Shown here in pieces: positions 43,120 to 52,246 of a DNA stretch of 64,000 bases (the first letter of the stretch is position 1; each line of letters begins with the position of its first letter). The stretch covers positions 1 to 64,000 of the forward strand of contig CAWEIK010000002.1 of NCBI GenBank assembly GCA_963809175.1, in the 5' to 3' direction. The notes under the pieces were generated by a model that saw only the letters and a program-made list of their open reading frames with translations, was not told where the DNA came from and did not search any database. The stretch comes from JACCTU01 sp963809175 (lineage in GTDB: Bacteria; Actinomycetota; Thermoleophilia; Gaiellales; Gaiellaceae). The position numbers were made by a program, and so were the translations under genes.

Positions 43120-45897
43120 CCCGAGATGCCGGGGGACGAGGCGGCCAGCACGCCGACGCCCGACTGGCACCGGTTGCTTCCCGGCACCAGCGCCACGATG
43201 ACACCGGGGAGAAGCGGCGTGAAGCTGAAGGTCGCGACACCGTCGACGTTCGTCGTCACCGCGCGCGCGACGCCGGGTCCTCGCAGGTGCATGGAGAGCC
43301 CCCACACCGGCGTCCCGCGGATCGTTCGGGCGCGGGCCGCGAGCGTGACGCGACGGCCGCGGGTCGCCGTTCGGCGGCTGAGCTGAAGCTGACCGCACTG
43401 GGTCGGTCCGACGACGTGCACCAGCGCGGACGCGACGTTGTCCGTCCGATCGGGATCGGCCTCGGCGGCGTCGACCTCGACCACGTTCACGCGAGGCCCG
43501 ACAACCTGGCCGCGGATCACGACCGCGATCGTTGCCGAAGCGCCGGGCGCGAGCGTCCCGAGCGCGCACGAGCGCGTCAGGACGGTGCACGTGCCCTGCG
43601 ACGGCGTCGCCGAGACGATCGCCGTCCCCTGCGGCACGAGCTCCGTGACCGTCACGTTGGTCGCGGGCACCCCGCCGTTGTTCGTCACGCGGACCGTCGC
43701 CGTGTAGGTCGACCCGATCGTGATCGAGAGCGGGCTCGCGACTTTCGTGACCGCGAGGTCGACCTGACTCGCAGGTGGCGGTTCGGGCGGCAGCGGCGTC
43801 GGCGGAATCGGCGGAGGCACTGGTGGAACCGGCGGCTCCGGGCCCGGCGGTGTGGGCGTGGGCGGGGTCGGCGAGGTTCGCACGTTGCGGATCGTGCAGA
43901 CGACCTCTTGGCCGGGAGCGACGCGGATGGCGAGCGACGCGATGTTCGAGGCGCCGAGCTCGGCGCCGGCACCTCGGTCCGCGCGGCAGACGATCGTCGT
44001 CGCGTAGTCGTCGGCGTTGGTGTTCCCGACAGCACGCTCTCCGACGGTGTGCAGGCTGCCCGGCGGGAGCGCCGCGACGAGCACGTCTCCCGTCGTGCCC
44101 TGGTGACCGACGTTCGCTCCGCTTCCGGCCACGCTGCCATCGATCTCGAGGTTGAACCGGCCGAGATCGTTCGGCGGCTCGAGCGCCTTGTCGATCCGAA
44201 TCGTTGCGGCGCACGGCGGCGAGGCGGCCGACGCAGCGACCCGCCTGCTGCCGAGCGTCCACGTGTGCGTGCCCTCGGCGAAGTCGACCTGGAATTCATC
44301 GATGACCCGGCCTGGAACGAACTGGTCGGGCTGACCGCGATCACGCGGCAGCGGATCGAAGTTGTTGCGATCCCCGAGGGGGATCACGTCGGTCGATCCG
44401 CCCGAGTTCGAGTAGCCGAAGTGCGCGCGGCGCCGGCCGTTCGGCAGCTCCTCGACGCACTCGAGCAGCGGCTCGACGACCTCGACGTTCGTTCCTTCGA
44501 CGGTGAGCTCGGCCGAGGCGGCGTTGTCGGCCGGCATGGGATCCCTCTGGTCCAGCCTTGGCCTCCACGAGGTTGACCTGGGAGCCGACCTGCGTCGCCG
44601 TTGTCCTGAACGTCCCGACGACGGACGCACCGGCCGCAAGTGACGCGAGCGTGCACACGGAGCTGACGCACGTGACGCCCTGCGAAACGGACAGGGAGCC
44701 CTCGATGTACTTGACGCCTTCGGGGAGCGTGTCCCCGATCCGCACGTTCGTCGCCGTCGCGGGCCCCTTGTTCCTCAACGTCACGGTCCACGTGACCGTC
44801 TGACCGAGGACGGCCAGGCTTTGGCTGACCACCTTGGTGATCGCGAGGTCCGCCTCCGGCGGGGGCGGTTGCGCACCCTTGTGCGAGTTCAGGAACACGC
44901 AGACGACGTGCTCGCCGGAGCGCACCGGCACAGTCAGCGACGCCCCGATGCCCTGCGCGACGACGTCGCCGCCGCCGCCACCCGTCCGACAGACGACCGA
45001 GCTGTCGTAGTCGGCGAGACTCGTCGGCGCGATCGCGGTCTCGCTGACCCTGTGGTCGCCAGGCGGCAGTGTGGTGTCTCCGGTGGTGGGAAGCAGCCGG
45101 GTGTTCTGCGCGCGCAGCAGTTGCGCGGCGTCGATGTGCATCTGGAATTGGCCGGGGTCGTCCTCAGGCGAGATCAGCTTGTCCACGCGAAGCACTCCCG
45201 GGCACGGCGTCGACGAGCTCGACGCGGAGACGGACTGGCCGGTCAACGCCCACGTGATCGTCTCGCCGCCGAAGACGACCTCGAAGGCGTTGGTCGGAGA
45301 GCCGGTCTGGAAGACCTGCGGCTGATTGCGGTTGACCGGGTCGGGCGTGAAGCCGTTGCGCTCTCCGACCGCAACTTCGATCGGGGTGCCGTTGGGATTC
45401 TGGTACCCGAAGTGCGCGCGGTACTGGCCGTTCCCGATCGGGGAGACGCAGCTGAGCGTCGGGGTGACGGGCTGGGGCGGCAGCGGCGCGACGCTGCCCG
45501 AGAACGCGACGAAGAGGATGTCGTCGACACTGGACAGCGTGATCTGCTTAGGCCCCTCGACGGTGCCCTCCGGCGAGATCGTCACCGAGGCTCCGTGCTG
45601 CGTGTCGACGCAGGTGACCGCCGCTCGGTAGCCGGCGGCGACTTCGAAGACGGCGACCTTGCGGTTGGAGTGGGAGACGAACGAGACGCCCGGAGTCTCG
45701 CCTTGCCACGTGCCTTCGCTTGCGCCCTGGTTGAGGTGGAAGCGCGGCTTGTCGCAGTGTCCTTCCTCGACCTGGAGCGCCGCGTCGCCGCGCGCGGACG
45801 CGTCGTCTGCCGCAACGACCTGGCCGGCGCCCAGCGCAACGGACGCCGACGCCACGACGGCAATCGACCCGAGCCGCAGCAGATCCCGCGTGGTCAC
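43116..45897 (-). CDS. Large secreted surface protein with duplicated AHFGY-DUF11 units (+1 frameshift near 44553)
   Basis: After repair about 926 residues. A signal peptide (RLGSIAVVASASVALGAGQV) is followed by a unique domain and then two copies of a three-part unit. Unit 1 has YRAHFGYQNPNGTPIEVAVG, LRVDKLISPEDDPGQFQMHI and the DUF11 domain ADLAITKVVSQSLAVLGQTV. Unit 2 has RRAHFGYSNSGGSTDVIPLG, IRIDKALEPPNDLGRFNLEI, a Pro-rich linker of PTPP/PEPP type, and the DUF11 domain VDLAVTKVASPLSITIGSTY. An Ig-like domain ends the protein. No LPXTG anchor. GTG 45897 has AGGGGGT before it. The break follows LVEAKA; DQRDPMPADNAAS resumes one base later. Role probably cell-surface adhesion or structure. 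Confidence 0.85.
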
Positions 45898-46014
45898 GGC
45901 ACCCCCTGCTATAGACGACGGCGATTCATTGTCCGCCGTTGCACTGCGCAACGCAACCCCTCGGCATGAAGATCACACTTTGCGGGTGACGAGACGCCCG
46001 CGGCCTCGCCGCCC

Positions 46015-46101
46015 GTCGGTGGATCGCCCGGCGTCTCGGTGCCGGACGGCTACCGCGCGATGAACGACCGCGAAGTCCTGAAGTTCCAGATCGAACCGTG
46101 A
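46015..46101 (+). pseudogene. Possible 3' remnant of a zinc-type alcohol dehydrogenase
   Basis: A short open stretch ends PDGYRAMNDREVLKFQIEP followed by TGA at 46099-46101. This resembles the extreme C terminus of medium-chain zinc alcohol dehydrogenases (APxGYRxMxxREx-KVxIxP). Nothing upstream in frame extends the match. It is either a truncated relic or chance similarity. Confidence 0.3.
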
Positions 46102-46150
46102 GAACCCTCGGCCGGTTGGGCCTTCGACGTGGGGGAAGGGGGAGATCGAA

Positions 46151-46177
46151 AGAGGGGGAACCGTTGGTTCCCCCTCT
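46151..46177 (-). terminator. Intrinsic terminator of tRNA-fMet
   Basis: A perfect 12-bp stem (AGAGGGGGAACC / GGTTCCCCCTCT) with a 3-base loop, 11 bases past the tRNA 3' end on the minus strand and followed by TTTCG. Confidence 0.75.
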
Positions 46178-46187
46178 TGGACTGACA

Positions 46188-46261
46188 TAGCGGGGGCAGG
46201 ATTTGAACCTGCGACCTCCGGGTTATGAGCCCGGCGAGCTACCTGACTGCTCCACCCCGCG
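46188..46261 (-). tRNA. tRNA-fMet (CAU), initiator
   Basis: A 74-base cloverleaf. The anticodon arm CCGGG-CTCATAA-CCCGG has anticodon CAT and the three G:C pairs typical of initiators. The T arm is GCAGG-TTCAAAT-CCTGC. Position 1 is C opposite U72, so the first acceptor pair is unpaired as in bacterial initiators (usually C1-A72). CCA is not encoded. A strong terminator follows. Confidence 0.93.
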
Positions 46262-46286
46262 TCGCTGGGGGCATGATAGCAGCGTC

Positions 46287-46599
46287 GTGTCGCTCGTCAC
46301 AATCGCTCTCGTCGTCGGTTTCGTCGCGATAGCAGGGTCTTTGGCCTTCGTCGGCACGCGCTCGTACGAGCTCTGGCGGACGAGCCACTCGTTCTTTGGC
46401 GCGCTCGGCCAGGCGAACGACGCGGTGAGCGCCTCGCTCGAACGACTCTCCGCGTTCGAGCCGCGCGGCGTCGACCGGATCTCGACGTCGACCGCCCGAC
46501 TCGAGGCATCGCGCGCGCGGCTCGACCGTCCTCACGGACGCGCTCGGACGGGTCCGCGGCCAGTGGGCCGCGCTGCTCGGCGTCTACCCGAGGAAGTAG
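46287..46599 (+). CDS. Small single-span membrane protein (+1 frameshift near 46524)
   Basis: About 103 residues after repair. One membrane helix, LVTIALVVGFVAIAGSLAFV, is followed by a helical cytoplasmic tail (LWRTSHSFFGALGQANDAVS, SLERLSAFEPRGVDRISTST). The frame breaks after SRARL; TVLTDALGRVRGQWAALLGV and YPRK-stop continue one base later, ending at TAG 46597-46599. GTG 46287. The stop shares its last base with the ppx GTG, so the genes are coupled. No family recognised. Confidence 0.7.
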
Positions 46600-47517
46600 T
46601 GCGCGTCGCAGCGATCGACCAGGGCACGAACACGACGCGCCTGCTCGTCGCCGACGTCGACGACGGCCGGCTCGCGCGAAGTCGTGCGTCGCACCGAGAT
46701 CACGCGGCTCGGCGAAGGCGTGGACGAGCGTCACCGCCTCCTCCCCGTTCCGGTCGCGCGCGTCCGCAACTGCCTGACCGAGTACCGGCGCGAGGCGGAG
46801 CGGCTCGGCGCGGAGCGAACGTTGCTCGTCGCGACGAGCGCGGTGCGAGACGCCGAGAACGGCGAGGCGTTTCTCGGCGAGATCGAGTGGTCGTACGGGT
46901 TCGCCACGCGGCTGCTGAGCGGCGACGAAGAGGCGGACCTGATGCTGCGAGGCGTCGGGGCGATCGCGCCGGGAACGCTCGTGCTCGACATCGGCGGCGG
47001 CTCGACCGAGCTCGTCACGCTGGACTCGCGCGTGAGCCTCGACGTCGGCTCGGTGCGGTTGACCGAGCGCTTCCTGCACTCGGACCCGCCGACCCGCGAC
47101 GAGCTCGAAGCTTCCGCGGAGCAAGTCCGCGCGCTCCTCCCCCAGCTCGACGCGAACAGCGCGATCGGCGTGGCAGGAACGATCACGTCGTTGGCAGCGC
47201 TCGATCTCGGGCTCGACGAGTACGACCGCAAGCGTGTTCACGGACACGAGCTCTCGCGCGCAGGCGTCGAGCGTCAGCTCGAACGGCTCGCCGCTCTCCC
47301 GCTCTCCGAACGACGTGAAGTGCCCGCGCTCGAACCGGAACGCGCGCCTGTGATCGTCGCCGGAGCCGTGATCGCCCGAGAGGTGCTCGCCGCGTACGGG
47401 CTCGACGCGCTGCGGGTGAGCGAGCACGACATCCTGGACGGGGTCGCGCTCGCCGCCGCCGAGTTGCCGGAGCCCGTCGAGGGCGACGCGCCGCCCGGCG
47501 CCTACACCTGCTGCTGA
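46599..47517 (+). CDS. ppx: Ppx/GppA family exopolyphosphatase / pppGpp phosphohydrolase (+1 frameshift near 46674)
   Basis: ASKHA-fold phosphatase acting on polyphosphate or pppGpp. The phosphate 1 motif VAAIDQGTNTTRLLVADV opens the protein. After DGRL the frame shifts by one base and EVVRRTEITRLGEGVDERHR continues; then VATSAVRDAENGEAF, the adenosine/phosphate 2 motif GTLVLDIGGGSTELV and the late IGVAGTITSLAALDLGL. Repaired length is about 305 residues, matching the short actinobacterial Ppx1 type without the HD extension. GTG at 46599 overlaps the previous stop. Confidence 0.88.
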
Positions 47518-47524
47518 GCAGAAG

Positions 47525-47540
47525 TCACTCGTCCGAGTGA
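47525..47540. promoter_or_regulatory. Palindrome TCACTCGTCCGAGTGA (motif copy 4)
   Basis: A perfect 7-bp inverted repeat with a 2-base centre, 34 bases upstream of the GGDEF gene and just after the ppx stop. It matches the TCAC(C/T)CG motif set at 4003, 5326 and 13607. Confidence 0.45.
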
Positions 47541-47574
47541 TACGAAGGACCACGGTCCGTGACACGCTGAGCGC

Positions 47575-48402
47575 GTGACTGCGGCTCACCTCCATCGTCG
47601 TGCGGTCCTGGTCGCCGCCGGGGTCGCGTATGCCCTCATCTTCCTCGCGCTCGTGTTCGTGGAGTCGCCGGGCCTCGGGCTCGGGCACTTCTTCTACCTG
47701 CCGATCGCGGTGATCGCGATCGTGCGCGGCGCGCGTGGCGGCTTCGCGGCCGGGGTCGTCGCCACGGCGCTGTACACCGTCGCGGTGATCATCAACGCCG
47801 ATCTCCCGACGATCGACCTCCTCACCGTGAGCACGCCGATCCGGCTCGTCGGGTACACGCTCACCGGGGTGCTCATCGGCTGGTTCGCACAGCAGAACCG
47901 CGAGCTGATCGACCAGCTCGAGGTGCTCGCGACCCGCGACCAGCTGACCGGGCTGCCGAACGCCCGCGCCTTCGAGATCGAGGTCGACAAGCGGTTCGCG
48001 GCTCAGCAACCGTTTGCGATCCTGCTCGGCGATCTCGACGGGCTACGCGAGCTGAACTCGGAGGATGGACACGGCGAGGGCGACCTCGTGCTCGTGCGAC
48101 TGGGCGACACGCTCGGCCGGCTGCTCGGTCCCGAGGAGCGGATCGCCAGAGTCGGCGGCGACGAGTTCGCGATCCTCGCAACGCTCCGCGGCAAGGACGC
48201 TGCCCGGGACCATGCGAACCGGCTCGAGCAGCGCTTGACCGAGCACGGCCTCAAGGTCACGTTCGGCTGGGCCGCGTACCCCGACGAGGGCTCGAACGCG
48301 CTCGGCCTGATCCGGATCGCCGACGAGCGGCTCTACGCGCGCAAGCTCGTCCGCGGGCGCCGCACGGGCGAGCCGCAACGGCCGCGCGCGGTCACCGCCT
48401 AG
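47575..48402 (+). CDS. Membrane GGDEF protein, probable diguanylate cyclase
   Basis: A 275-residue protein with about four N-terminal helices (VLVAAGVAYALIFLALVFVE, LGHFFYLPIAVIAIVRGARG). A GGDEF domain follows: TRDQLTGLPNARAFEIEVDK, ILLGDLDGLRELNSEDGHGE and the intact active-site loop VGGDEFAI near residue 200. No RxxD inhibitory site is obvious before it. It should make c-di-GMP at the membrane. GTG start at 47575. It is the only GGDEF gene in the window, complementing the HD-GYP protein at 7334. Confidence 0.92.
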   Translation: MTAAHLHRRAVLVAAGVAYALIFLALVFVESPGLGLGHFFYLPIAVIAIVRGARGGFAAGVVATALYTVAVIINADLPTIDLLTVSTPIRLVGYTLTGVLIGWFAQQNRELIDQLEVLATRDQLTGLPNARAFEIEVDKRFAAQQPFAILLGDLDGLRELNSEDGHGEGDLVLVRLGDTLGRLLGPEERIARVGGDEFAILATLRGKDAARDHANRLEQRLTEHGLKVTFGWAAYPDEGSNALGLIRIADERLYARKLVRGRRTGEPQRPRAVTA

Positions 48403-48803
48403 TCCGCTTCCTCCGCGGGCGGCTCGTCTTCGGCGAGCCGACGCTGCACGACCGCGCGCGAGAGCACGCCGACGAGGCGCCCGTCCTCGACGACGGGCAC
48501 ACGCTCGAAGTCGCGCTCCTCGAGCTCGCGGAACGCCTCTTCGAGCTCCGCGTCGGCGTCGATCGTGAACAGCGGCTCCTCGGCGATGTCCCGAAGCAGC
48601 GTCTGGCTCGGGTCCGACCCCGTGGCGACGACCTCACGGACGAGCGTCTTCCGCGTGACGATCCCGGTCAGGCGACCGCTCTCGCACACGAGCACGTTCC
48701 GCACCTCCGGTCGCAGGAAGAGCTGCCCCGCCTCCTGCGCGCTCGCCGACCCCTCGAGCGCGGGCGGGTCGACGATCATCGCGTCGCGGACTCTCGAGCT
48801 CAC
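48399..48803 (-). CDS. Tandem CBS-domain protein
   Basis: A 134-residue protein of two CBS motifs: VRDAMIVDPPALEGSASAQE with VRNVLVCESGRLTGIVTRKT, then LLRDIAEEPLFTIDADAELE with FERVPVVEDGRLVGVLSRAV. CBS pairs bind adenosyl nucleotides and regulate a partner. Its GTG overlaps the stop of glutamate dehydrogenase (GTGA), so the pair is coupled, suggesting nucleotide-dependent control linked to nitrogen metabolism. The 3' end overlaps the convergent GGDEF gene by 4 bases. Confidence 0.92.
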   Translation of the reverse strand: MSSRVRDAMIVDPPALEGSASAQEAGQLFLRPEVRNVLVCESGRLTGIVTRKTLVREVVATGSDPSQTLLRDIAEEPLFTIDADAELEEAFRELEERDFERVPVVEDGRLVGVLSRAVVQRRLAEDEPPAEEAD

Positions 48804-50086
48804 GGGTAGATGCCGCGCGCCTCGAGTGCCGCCGCGACCTCGCGGATTCCGCCGACGAGCGCGGCGTTGCGGAGCGTCAGGTCGCGCTGCTCGGACAGGT
48901 TCCAGACGCGGTCGAACGCATCGCCGAGCTTCTCCGCGAGCCGCGCGCGGATCTCGTCGCGCGTCCAGAACAGCCGGCCGAGGTCCTGCACCCACTCGAA
49001 GTAGGAGACCGTGACGCCGCCCGCGTTCGTCAACACGTCGGGAAGGACGAGGATCCCCCGCTCGGCGAGAATCGCGTCCGCTTCGTTGTCGGTCGGTCCG
49101 TTCGCGCCCTCGGCGACGAGCTTCGTGTCGATGCGCGGCGCGTTCTCGGCGGTCAGCTGGTCCTCGAGCGCCGCGAGCACGAGGATGTCGTTCGGGAGCT
49201 CGAGCAGCTCGGCGTTCGTGACCCGCTCGCAGTTCGGGAAGTCGGCGAGCGAGCCGTGCAGAGCGACCCATTCGTGCGCGCTCGCGACGTCGATGCCGTT
49301 CGGCGAGTAGATCCCGCCGGAGATGTCGGCGACCGCGATCACGACGGCGCCACGGTCGGCGAGCTCCTGCGCCGCGACACCGCCGACGTTTCCGAAGCCC
49401 TGCACGACGCAGCGCTGTCCGGCGAGGTTCCAGCCGAGCCTGGCGCACGCGCGCTCGATCACCATCACGACGCCCGCACCGGTCGCCTCGCGGCGGAAGA
49501 CGGAACCGCCGAGCGGGATCGGCTTCCCCGTCACGACCTCCGGAACCGCGTAGCCGTGCTGCATGGAATAGGTGTCCATCATCCAGGCCATCGTCTGCTC
49601 GTTCGTCGCCATGTCGGGAGCCGGGATGTCCTCCTGCGGGCCGATGAAGTCGCGCAGCTCGATCGTGTAGCGCCGCGTGAGCCGCTGCAGCTCGGCCTGG
49701 CTCAGTGCGCGCGGGTTGCAGCGCACGCCGCCTTTCGCACCGCCGTACGGAAGCTTGAGCAGCGAGCACTTCCACGTCATCCACATCGCGAGCGCCGCGC
49801 ATTCACCGAGCGAGACGTTCTCGTCGTAGCGGATCCCGCCCTTCGTCGGCCCGAGCACGCTCGAGTGTTGGACGCGGTAGCCGGCGAAGACGCTGAGGGT
49901 CCCGTCGTCGCGCCGCACGGGCACGCTCGAGACGAGCGAGCGCTCCGGGTAGCGGAGCCGCTCCGCCACCTCATCGGGGACGTCGGCAAACGGAAGCGCC
50001 TCCTCGAACTGCCTCAGCGCCTGCCGGAAGAGCGGCGTGTCCCACTCGAAGGTCTGCTCCGGCGCGTGCGTCGGCGGGCTGGCCAC
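48800..50086 (-). CDS. gdhA: Glutamate dehydrogenase
   Basis: Reversible oxidative deamination of glutamate to 2-oxoglutarate. The 428-residue length fits the hexameric catabolic type. The active-site Lys is in LPYGGAKGGVRCNPR near residue 110. Other motifs are DIPAPDMATNEQTMAWMMD, the NAD-binding GFGNVGGVAAQEL near 225 and VAEGANGPTDNEAD near 310. ATG 50086. It is followed directly by the CBS gene, and a GT-C membrane gene lies upstream on the same strand. Confidence 0.96.
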   Translation of the reverse strand: MASPPTHAPEQTFEWDTPLFRQALRQFEEALPFADVPDEVAERLRYPERSLVSSVPVRRDDGTLSVFAGYRVQHSSVLGPTKGGIRYDENVSLGECAALAMWMTWKCSLLKLPYGGAKGGVRCNPRALSQAELQRLTRRYTIELRDFIGPQEDIPAPDMATNEQTMAWMMDTYSMQHGYAVPEVVTGKPIPLGGSVFRREATGAGVVMVIERACARLGWNLAGQRCVVQGFGNVGGVAAQELADRGAVVIAVADISGGIYSPNGIDVASAHEWVALHGSLADFPNCERVTNAELLELPNDILVLAALEDQLTAENAPRIDTKLVAEGANGPTDNEADAILAERGILVLPDVLTNAGGVTVSYFEWVQDLGRLFWTRDEIRARLAEKLGDAFDRVWNLSEQRDLTLRNAALVGGIREVAAALEARGIYP

Positions 50087-50095
50087 GCGCTGAGT

Positions 50096-52183
50096 CTACG
50101 TTTGGCAGGTCCCACCCGTTGCGGCCGTGCGGACGTTCGAGAGCCGCACGCCGACCTCACGAAACTGTTCGCTGAAGGGCGGCGCGATCGGGATCGCGCG
50201 GATCGACGTCGAGCCCTCGACCCGGATCGGCACCTCGGCGTAGCCGCCCTCCGGGACGCAGACCTCGAGGGCGAGCTCACGCGTCTCGCCGGACTCGAGC
50301 GCGAAGGACTGCGACCCGATCTGCAGCGGGCGCGGCGCCTCCACGTCCGGCGCGCTCACCGTCAGGGTGACGGTCGCCACGCCGGCCGGCGGGTAGACCC
50401 GGAGCACCGCCTCGCGCTCGGGTCGCGTCCAGCCGTCCGGGTGCAGCCCGAGCGTGAGCCACTGTGCGCGCAGCGGAACCTCGAGGTCGACGAGCTCGAG
50501 TTGTGGCCCTGCGGCGACCGCCGTTCCCGCGGGGCCGAAGCGTGCGTCGAGCGGCGTGCGGACGATGAAGTCCGGCGTGCCGGCGCCGACGAAGAGACCG
50601 GTGCGCGGGTCGACGCGCACGTTCGGCGTCGGGAAGCTGTTCGGCGTGTACGTGATGTAGCCGTCGAGGCGGTAGGCACGGTCGACGCGAGCGTTCCAGA
50701 ACTCGACGTCCCACCAGGCGACCGCACTCGGGTACCACTCCTGGCCGAAGGGGTACGCGAACATCGCAACCGAGCCGTCCTCGACGGCGGCGTCGATCCA
50801 CGACAGCTGTGGCGCCTGCTTCACGGCGAGCGCGCGTCCGCTCGGGCCTGAGCTGTCGAGCAACCGGTTCCACGTGTACGCCGTCTCGGCGAACACGAAC
50901 GCGACGAGCGCCGCGAGCACGGTCGCCGCGACCGGCCTCCGCGGCAGCCGGCGGAGTGCGAGGACGAGCGCAAGCCCCAGCAACCCGCCGACGATCGCGA
51001 GCAGCTCCGCGACCTCGAGCCCCACGTCGTTGCCGAAGCTCGTCAGCGCCTCGTACGTCGACGACGCGGGCGAGTCGACGTTGACGCCGAAGATCGGCTC
51101 GAAGTCGCTCAGGCCGACCGTGAGCACGAAGAGCGTCGTGAGCCCGAGCACTCCGGCGACCCGCGGACGCGGGTCCTCGAGCGCACACGCGGTCGCGAGG
51201 AACAGCAGCGGCGCGATGTAGAAGAGGTAGCGATCCTTGACGTCGAGCCCGAGGCCGAACCGGACGACGACGGAGCCCGACTCGACGGCGAGCACGATCA
51301 CGGCCGCGACGACGACGCCGGCGAACGCGGACCGTTCCTGCTCTCCCGGCGGACGGACGAGCGCCGCGATCGCCCAGCCGCCGCCGAGGAGGAGCGGCAC
51401 GATCCCGAGCGCAACGGCTGTCACGTTCACGTGGACGATTGCCGACCGGAACGCGTCGAGCGAGAACACGTCGCCCTCGATGGCAGGCGAGTAGCTCCCG
51501 AGTAGTCCGGCGCCGCCGAGCAGCACGACGGGGACGGCGAGCGCGCCGACGCCGAACGCGACGGCATGGGCTCGCCAGCGGCCGAGACGAGCCTCGTGCA
51601 CTGCCGCGGCGGCGACGAGCACGACACCGAGTGCGGCGAGCTGTGGGCGGGCGAGCGTCGCGACGAGGATCGCGGCCAGCGCGACGAGGTCGCGCCGCGG
51701 CGAGGGCAGCACGATCGCCCGCTGAATCGCGAGCAGCGCCCAGAGCGCGGCCGGGTACGCGGCCGACTCGGTCATCACGAAGCCCCCGATCACGGTCCAG
51801 GGGAGCGCGACCGAGAAGAACGCGGAAGCCAGCGCGGCGTACCGCGAGAGCGCGAGCTCGCGCGCGAGCAGCCACGTCGGGATCGCGGCGCTCGCGAAGA
51901 GCACGCCGTTCAGCCCGTGCACCACTCGCACGGCATCGGGCAGGTCGACGATCGCGAAGACCGGCATGAGCAGGAACGGGTAGAGCACGGCGTAGACGTC
52001 GGCGTGCGCGCCGTGCAGCGTCGGCAGGAATGCGCCGTCGACGAACGAGAGCGCGAGCCGCTCGTAGAGCAGCTCGTCGGTCATCACGGCCCAGTCGGAG
52101 ACGCGCGAGCAGAGCACGGCGAGCGCGACCGCCGAGACGACGAAGAGCGCGAGCTCGGGGGCCGCCCGGCGCACGCCGGGCAC
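50096..52183 (-). CDS. GT-C-like multi-pass membrane glycosyltransferase
   Basis: A 695-residue protein. About a dozen helices fill residues 1-440. The first extracytoplasmic loop carries VMTDELLYERLALSFVDG, an Asp-Glu pair placed like the catalytic acid of polyprenyl-phosphate sugar-dependent GT-C enzymes (ArnT/PMT type). A C-terminal extracellular beta domain (about 560-695, for example ATVTLTVSAPDVEAPRPLQI) follows. Donor and acceptor unknown. It is adjacent to but not overlapping the Pel-like operon (64-base gap), so membership is possible. Confidence 0.75.
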   Translation of the reverse strand: MPGVRRAAPELALFVVSAVALAVLCSRVSDWAVMTDELLYERLALSFVDGAFLPTLHGAHADVYAVLYPFLLMPVFAIVDLPDAVRVVHGLNGVLFASAAIPTWLLARELALSRYAALASAFFSVALPWTVIGGFVMTESAAYPAALWALLAIQRAIVLPSPRRDLVALAAILVATLARPQLAALGVVLVAAAAVHEARLGRWRAHAVAFGVGALAVPVVLLGGAGLLGSYSPAIEGDVFSLDAFRSAIVHVNVTAVALGIVPLLLGGGWAIAALVRPPGEQERSAFAGVVVAAVIVLAVESGSVVVRFGLGLDVKDRYLFYIAPLLFLATACALEDPRPRVAGVLGLTTLFVLTVGLSDFEPIFGVNVDSPASSTYEALTSFGNDVGLEVAELLAIVGGLLGLALVLALRRLPRRPVAATVLAALVAFVFAETAYTWNRLLDSSGPSGRALAVKQAPQLSWIDAAVEDGSVAMFAYPFGQEWYPSAVAWWDVEFWNARVDRAYRLDGYITYTPNSFPTPNVRVDPRTGLFVGAGTPDFIVRTPLDARFGPAGTAVAAGPQLELVDLEVPLRAQWLTLGLHPDGWTRPEREAVLRVYPPAGVATVTLTVSAPDVEAPRPLQIGSQSFALESGETRELALEVCVPEGGYAEVPIRVEGSTSIRAIPIAPPFSEQFREVGVRLSNVRTAATGGTCQT

Positions 52184-52246
52184 GCTATAGGTCGGTCGAG
52201 CTCTACGAGGTCGCGATCGACGGGGGGATGCGCTCCGGAGCAGCTC

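Noticed and set aside
7334..46674. Programmed +1 frameshifting in many genes
   Set aside because: No shared slippery site or downstream structure; affected genes are unrelated and include several breaks within one gene. Sequence error is simpler.
47575..48402. The GGDEF gene as part of the Pel-like operon
   Set aside because: It is on the opposite strand and about 4 kb beyond the operon's 3' end; any link would be through c-di-GMP, not cotranscription.
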